From positions 434,001 to 498,000 of the forward strand of contig JAFFSR010000315.1 in the NCBI GenBank assembly GCA_017163975.1: a stretch of DNA of 64,000 nt, given 5' to 3'. Within the stretch, counting starts at the first letter, position 1; the number at the start of each line of letters is the position of its first letter. The translations under genes and the position numbers were made by a program. The notes below the pieces were generated by a model. It had not been told where the DNA came from and made no database searches. It saw only the letters and a list, made by a program, of their open reading frames with translations. Shown one piece after another: positions 58,918-64,000 of the stretch. The DNA comes from Anastatus disparis (Eukaryota; Arthropoda; Insecta; Hymenoptera; Eupelmidae).

Positions 58918-59613
58918 TACACGATATTTATGTCCACCTCAAGCAATGCACAGATTATGAGAATATCCTTTACATGTTATTTCACTTACTATAAAACGTC
59001 TAAGCATTTATGAAGAAAATCAACAAAACGTATTTTTTGAAGAAGAAAAAGAAGAAATGATCATGCAAAAAATGTGGGAACAACATTAACAGCATATTTT
59101 GAATTGAATAAAGAATATTTTGAAGCACGAAATCACTTGTATTCAGAAATACCAAATTTTTATACATTTGATGAAAAACTGAAAAGTAGAATAAAAGAAA
59201 AAAAAGAAAACCAATACTTAGTAGAATGTACTTAGTAAGTCCGAAAGATAGAAAACGCTATTTCATTAGGTTATTACTATCACATGTAAAAGGAGCCACA
59301 TCTCTTGAAGCTTTGCGTACTGTTGATGATGTGATGTACAATTCGTTTTATGAGGCAGCTAAGGCAAAACAATTAATTAATGAAGATAAAGAATGGGATA
59401 GATGTTTGGAAGAAGCATCTTCAACAGAATTCCTTTATATTCTTTATGAATTATTTGCTTTCATTTGCGTTTTTCATAATCCTATAAATGCATGAGATTT
59501 ATATGAAAAATATAAAGATAAGTTATACCATTCTAAATACGAAAAAAATATAGCTGAACATCTTGCATTAAATGTTGTTAAGAATAATTTACAAGTCAAT
59601 GGATTTTCTTTAA
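58918..59613 (+). pseudogene. Helitron linker and domain between Rep and helicase
   Basis: After the MITE: RYLCPPQAMHRL, then a broken stretch, then the frame 59226-59495 with SPKDRKRYFIRLLLSHVKGATSLEALRTVDDVMYNSFYEAAKAKQL, the well-conserved segment after Rep in Helitron proteins. It ends at the TTAA at 59610-59613, into which two MITEs were inserted. Confidence 0.85.
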
Positions 59614-59822
59614 GGGAATGTAAAAAACCGACATTACAGTTTTCCAAGTTTTCGATTCTTAATCTAAAAGTTTTAAAACTATCTCTATATTAAAGCCTTC
59701 AATTTTCACTAATAAAAAGCTTAATATAGAAATATTTCGGAAAATTTTTGAATAAACATAAAAAATTTGGAAAACTGCAATGTCGGTAACTATGTATAAA
59801 TCATGCACCCTATTACATCCCC
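59614..59822. mobile_element. TTAA-flanked MITE, family C (209 bp)
   Basis: Starts GGGAATGTAAAAAACCGACA, ends ATTACATCCCC, with inner words GTTTTCCAAG and TTGGAAAAC also inverted. TTAA at 59610-59613 and 59823-59826. The second TTAA is shared with the next element. Relatives at 61917 and 62439. Confidence 0.85.
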
Positions 59823-59826
59823 TTAA

Positions 59827-60229
59827 CGGGATGTCGGAGCTGCAGCAATCGAGTTTTGCTTTTTTTATTTTATCAATATCTTTTCAAATTCATAAACTAG
59901 ACAAATATAATGACTTGTCCGCACTAAAGCTATGCTAAACCAATAATTTTTATTAAAATAAAAAATCATTTGGACTTGTTATTTTTTTATGAACTTGGAA
60001 TGGAAAATAGATGTCAAGCTCGACAAACCTAACCTTAAAATACGATACATTGAAAGTTTTTATTATAACTTTTCATGTATAGTTTTCTGATGGATTTCTT
60101 GAGTTGTCCGCACTAGAGTTTTATCTTACCAATTTTTTCTTTGTAGCAAAAAAACTCCATTAAACGCATCGTTTATTAATAAGTTAGGAATGCAAATATT
60201 ATTAGAAGGCAGACAGCTCCGTCATGCTC
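59827..60229 (-). mobile_element. TTAA-flanked MITE, family A (403 bp), second copy
   Basis: The reverse-orientation relative of 50092-50494, exactly the same length, between TTAA at 59823-59826 and 60230-60233. It lies back to back with the family C element. Confidence 0.93.
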
Positions 60230-60233
60230 TTAA

Positions 60234-60584
60234 ACGATTTTAATTTATCTAACATAAGCACATTTATAGAAGAAGATAGTAACTAAACAATTTTAAATCA
60301 TAATAATAATATTACTAATGAATTAGAAATGAAAATAAATTCTTTAAATGATAAACAAAGGCAAATATTCAACTCTACTATAAAAAGTTTAAACAACCAA
60401 AGTAAAGAAAAATATATTTTTATAGATGGACCAGGTGGAAGTGGAAAAAGTTATTTACTTGACGTTTTAATAGTTTATTTTAAATATCATACTTTACATT
60501 ATTTATGTGTAACTTGGACACCTATAGCAGCGAATTCATTAGTCGATGGAAAAACTGTGCATACAACATTTAAACCACCGTTAA
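60234..60584 (+). pseudogene. Helitron Pif1-like helicase, ATP-binding part
   Basis: Resumes the Helitron gene after two MITEs. The frame from 60329 reads LNDKQRQIFNSTI, then FIDGPGGSGKSYLL, the Walker A loop, and TWTPIAANSLVDGKTVHTTF, the next Pif1 motif. At 60581 it runs into another TTAA MITE. It would use ATP to unwind DNA during rolling-circle transposition. Dead here. Confidence 0.9.
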
Positions 60585-60926
60585 GAGGACGCTGGATCTC
60601 TCTATCCTTTTCTAACTGAAAAATGTAGGTTTTTGGAAAAACTAACGATTGTTGAAAAAGATTAAAAGTTATCCGCAACTTTCACAGTAAAAAGCAATAT
60701 TTTTCCTGATGAGGACAAATTAATTTTGATGCGTTGTTTTCAAAAAAAGTTTGGTATACTTACAAAATCATAAATTAAGCTAGAGAATTAATTTGTTCTC
60801 ATTAGAAAAAATATTGTTTTTTACTGTACAAGTTGCGGACAACTATTGATTTCTAGTAATAACTCCTAGTTTTTCCAAAAACGTATATTTCTCGATTAGA
60901 AAAGGATAGAGAGATACAATGTCCTC
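60585..60926. mobile_element. TTAA-flanked MITE, family B (342 bp)
   Basis: TTAA at 60581-60584 and 60927-60930. Ends GAGGACGCTGGATCTCTCTA and an inverted, more diverged right end. About 50 bp shorter than the 58524 copy because of a central deletion. Inserted in the helicase gene. Confidence 0.9.
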
Positions 60927-60930
60927 TTAA

Positions 60931-61215
60931 ATATAACAGATTGTGCAACTTGTAATGTTAAGCCTAATTCTGCAGAAAGCAAACAAAGGGAACACAAATA
61001 ATTATTTGGGATGAAATATCCATGACTTCGAAATTTGCTTTTGAAGCAGTTGATCGTCTTATTCAAGATTTATACGATATGAACCAACCCTTCGGTGGTA
61101 AAACTGTAATTGTATCAGGAGATTTCCGGCAAACATTACCAATTGTACGACATGGAAGCCGTATGAACATTATTGAAAATACAGTTAAATTTAGTTTATT
61201 ATGGCAGAATTTAGA
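60931..61215 (+). pseudogene. Helitron Pif1-like helicase, Walker B part, truncated
   Basis: IIWDEISMTSKFAFEAVDRLIQDL holds the Walker B DE, and VIVSGDFRQTLPIVRHG is Pif1 motif III. The later helicase motifs are missing: sequence changes at about 61205-61215 into an A-rich repeat. The Helitron 3' end with its terminal hairpin is therefore absent. Confidence 0.9.
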
Positions 61216-61690
61216 GCCCAAAATATAGAGCCAAAGTAAATATAAGGATAAAAAATATTGGGCTCAAAAAAATATAGAGACCAAGAAAATATAATGATAA
61301 AAAAAATATTAGGCCCAAAAAAATATGAGAATAAAAATAATATAAACCAAAAAAAAAGTTTAAAAAAAATAAGGCCCAGAAAAATAAATGGCCCAAAAAA
61401 ATTAGAGCCCCAAAGAAAATAGGACTCGAAAAAAAGTAGGACCAAAAAAATAAAAGGCCTAGAGAAAGTAGGACCAAAAAAATATGGAAGCCAAGAAATA
61501 AGAGGCCGAAAAAAATGAGGCCCAAAGAAAATAAGACTCAAAAAAATGTAGAGCCCGAAAAGGATAAGGCCCAGAAAAATATAGAACTAAATAAAATATA
61601 GGACCCAAAAAAATCATAGGACTCAAGAAAATTTAAATTAGAAAAAAAAATTGGGTCCAAAAATATAGAGCACAGTAATAATTTTTTTAA
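61215..61690 (+). repeat. A-rich GGCCCAAAAAAAT tandem repeat
   Basis: About 25 degenerate units of 15-20 bp with the core RGRCYCAAAAAAAT. It begins exactly where helicase homology ends. Phe/Leu-rich antisense frames through it are artefacts. Confidence 0.8.
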
Positions 61691-61916
61691 ATCATCGGTG
61701 ACATTGCATATTTTTGATTAATTTAAATTTTTAACAAAAAAAATCTACAATTTTATTTTTGTCTTATAAAAATTATTAAGCTATAAGCATAAATGTTGTT
61801 ATTCCCATAAATATAATTTTTTCCTTTTTAATTTGGTCAATTATCTTACATTCTGAAAATTGATATGAAAAGCTCATACTTTTGTAACTCATTAAAACAA
61901 GCAGTAATTTTTTTAA

Positions 61917-62102
61917 GGTGATGTAATAGGGTATATGTTTAATACGTAGTTACTGACACTGCAATTTCTCGAATTTTTAATCTTCATTTGAAAATTTTCT
62001 GAAATATCTATATTGTGCTTTTTATTAATTAAAATAGAAGGTTGTAATGTAGAGATATTTAAAAAAAATTTGTTTAACTGTAATGTCGTTATTTTACATC
62101 CC
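61917..62102. mobile_element. TTAA-flanked MITE, family C (186 bp)
   Basis: TTAA at 61913-61916 and 62103-62106. Starts GGTGATGTAATAGGGTATAT, ends TAATGTCGTTATTTTACATC plus CC. It shares end and inner words with 59614-59822 in opposite orientation. Confidence 0.75.
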
Positions 62103-62438
62103 TTAAGTAAATCACTTATAAATTTATATACTTTTGATTATGAGATTAAGCACATATTTTCTATATTATGTATTTTTTCTATGGAAAGGATCAATTATTT
62201 GATATTAGTAAATATTTTCTTGATATTAACGTTTCATACATCTAATTCAAATACTATACCTATTGACGGTGATTTACTAAATATTTTCTTTATTATGTAC
62301 AATAAAATTTTTTGTTTTTAAACATATATTTTCTGAACTCATTTTTTTAATATTGAAAAGCAACACTTCCAGTATTGAAAAAATAACATTTTAATGACAA
62401 ACATTAATTTTTTTATGTAAGTAAATATTAACTCAAGG

Positions 62439-62797
62439 GGATGTAAAACGGACACTATACCTGTACTCATAAGTATTAACTGTCTTTCTATTTTATTGCT
62501 GAATTTTTGCATCACCTTGTAGTATGTACCATGATAATTATTTATTTAAATTTTCAAATGAATTCATTGATTAGTTTTTAAGATATTTGGATTTCTGGCA
62601 CGAAACCGAAAAATTTTAATAAATAATATTAGGATCCAAAATTCTCAATAACTAATGAATGAATTTCTTTAAAAATTTAACCGAATAATCTTTATAATGT
62701 ATACTAGTTAATACACTTCTTTTCCAAAAATTTTACACTAAAATAGAAAGATAGTCAATATTTATTTTTACAGGTGTAGTGTCCATTTTACATCTCC
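62439..62797. mobile_element. family C-like MITE (359 bp)
   Basis: Ends GGGGATGTAAAACGGACACT and AGTGTCCATTTTACATCTCC, followed outward by pairing TACCTGTA/TACAGGTG. Flanks TCAA and TTAT may be decayed TTAA copies. Confidence 0.7.
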
Positions 62798-64000
62798 TTA
62801 TAATACCAGAATATTAGATAGTTTAATATTTGATTATTATATTCAAGTAAACAATTTCTAAGTAAATAAAATATCTAAATTTTAATAAATATTTACTTGT
62901 TTGAAACACTATTTACTTAATTTTTGTAATACATTACTAAATCTAAGTAAATCATTTCGTAGTTAATATGTTTATTTAAATGAAGAAAAACCTGTTTTAG
63001 TGTATTAGAATTGCGCGAGAACATAATTATTAGCTAATGATGCATCTTCATTGCCTTTATTATTTATTTTGAATTAATTTCAACTTTAATTTATTTTATT
63101 CATAATATATTTAAGCAATGTAAGAGATAAAAAATGATTATTTCATAGTTAGAATGTCATAATATAAATTATATTACTATTGTACATTATTATTTAAATT
63201 ATTAATGCATTTTATTTATTTATAGTAAAAATTATAATTTTTACTATTAACATGATAATATAAATATTATACAAATTGTTCCCATACAGCATGAACTAAT
63301 TCTGAAAGGATTCTGAAAGGATACATGTAAGGATCGTAAACTTCCAAAAATGTTTCATTGAAAGGATTCTGAAATAATTCTATGTCCAGGGTATTATGCT
63401 TTTAAAAATAATACAATAAAATCTTTTATAAAGAATTTACATAATATTACAAAATCATTTCAATGAAAGAATTCTATAAAGATTCATGAACTATTTTGGT
63501 AATAATTCATAAATCTTTTCATTCATCTTCCGTTGAAAGTATTCTGTAAGAATGATATGAATTATTTATAAAATATTTCATTGTATTAAGGTAGAGTAGC
63601 CTATTATGGAACAGTAAGAAAAGTGGCTTCAATTATGAAACACACGTGTAATATCTAATCTTACTATTATATAAAAGGACAGCGTTTGTTTGAATGTTCT
63701 CAATTATCTCAAAAACTACTGAACCGATCGTCTTCAAATTTAAAATTTAAATTCTTTATAATGTGACGAGTGTCATAGGCTATATAAATAACTAGCATCC
63801 CCCGTCTCGGCTTCGCCCGCGCAATAGTTGGACAGAAGTCGGTAGGTATAAAAATAGAATCTCAAAAACTATTATTTATTAAATCGTACTCTTACAAAAC
63901 TTCGGAATACACATTTTTTGTTTGTGAACCATGTGATAATAGAATGAATTTTCATTTAAAATAATTATTTTCGTAGAAAAAATAAGCATTGAATTTTTTT
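62798..64000. other. AT-rich intergenic DNA
   Basis: Mostly featureless. 63260-63560 has loosely repeated GAAAGGATTCTGAAA-like words. At 63796-63821 a GC-rich word CCCCCGTCTCGGCTTCGCCC stands out and may be the end of a dispersed element extending to the right. I cannot name it. Confidence 0.4.

Noticed and set aside
61191..61541. Two Phe/Leu-rich minus-strand frames looking like multi-pass membrane proteins
   Set aside because: They are the reverse of an A-rich tandem repeat.

Overview
This window looks like intergenic DNA from an arthropod nuclear genome, most likely an insect. It is strongly AT-rich, has no bacterial gene organisation, and carries insect-type repeats: a Ty3/gypsy-like retroelement, a jockey-like LINE 3' end, a tRNA-derived SINE, a Helitron, hAT/mariner/TTAA-type MITEs, and very large TG-rich and coding-derived tandem arrays. 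I see no convincing intact host gene. Nearly every protein-like stretch belongs to a mobile element, and nearly all are broken. The taxon is an inference from composition and repeat content only.

Layout. 1-3417: right part of a long-TIR DNA transposon with a frameshifted transposase gene. 3418-9947: AT-rich DNA with MITEs (5383-5984, 8134-8752), a ~41-bp tandem repeat (6960-7405) and a SINE. 9948-13629: a 3.7-kb element with perfect 28-bp inverted ends and further inverted-repeat elements nested inside it. 14320-15065: candidate solo LTR. 15165-15350: inverted unit of a dispersed ~0.3-kb repeat. 15360-23710: a direct unit of the same repeat whose TG-rich tract has grown to about 8.2 kb with ~2.16-kb higher-order repeats. 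25700-32150: decayed gypsy-like element, with a candidate LTR and primer-binding site. 33448-33844: SINE with a 15-bp target duplication. 34669-40359: non-autonomous relative of the first transposon containing three nested insertions. 40960-41340: fossil of the same transposase family. 41600-49090: foldback elements, ~145-bp tandem repeats and a LINE fragment. 49090-50650: tandem copies of the 0.3-kb repeat. 51225-61215: dead Helitron with an N-terminal array of ~147-bp coding-derived repeats, a HUH Rep region and a Pif1-like helicase. Six MITEs or foldback elements sit inside or at the edge of the Helitron. 61215-64000: A-rich repeat, more MITEs, AT-rich DNA.

Common threads. First, elements are nested within elements, so several insertions can be checked against uninterrupted relatives inside the window. 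Second, many short non-autonomous elements sit exactly between TTAA sites, in at least four sequence families. Third, several foldback elements have arms built from short tandem repeats. The strongest candidates for something under-described are the 45.9-47.3 kb pair of nested TACCC-ended foldback elements, the satellite-to-microsatellite expansion at 15-24 kb, and the long-TIR transposon family. No gene set here works together as a host pathway.
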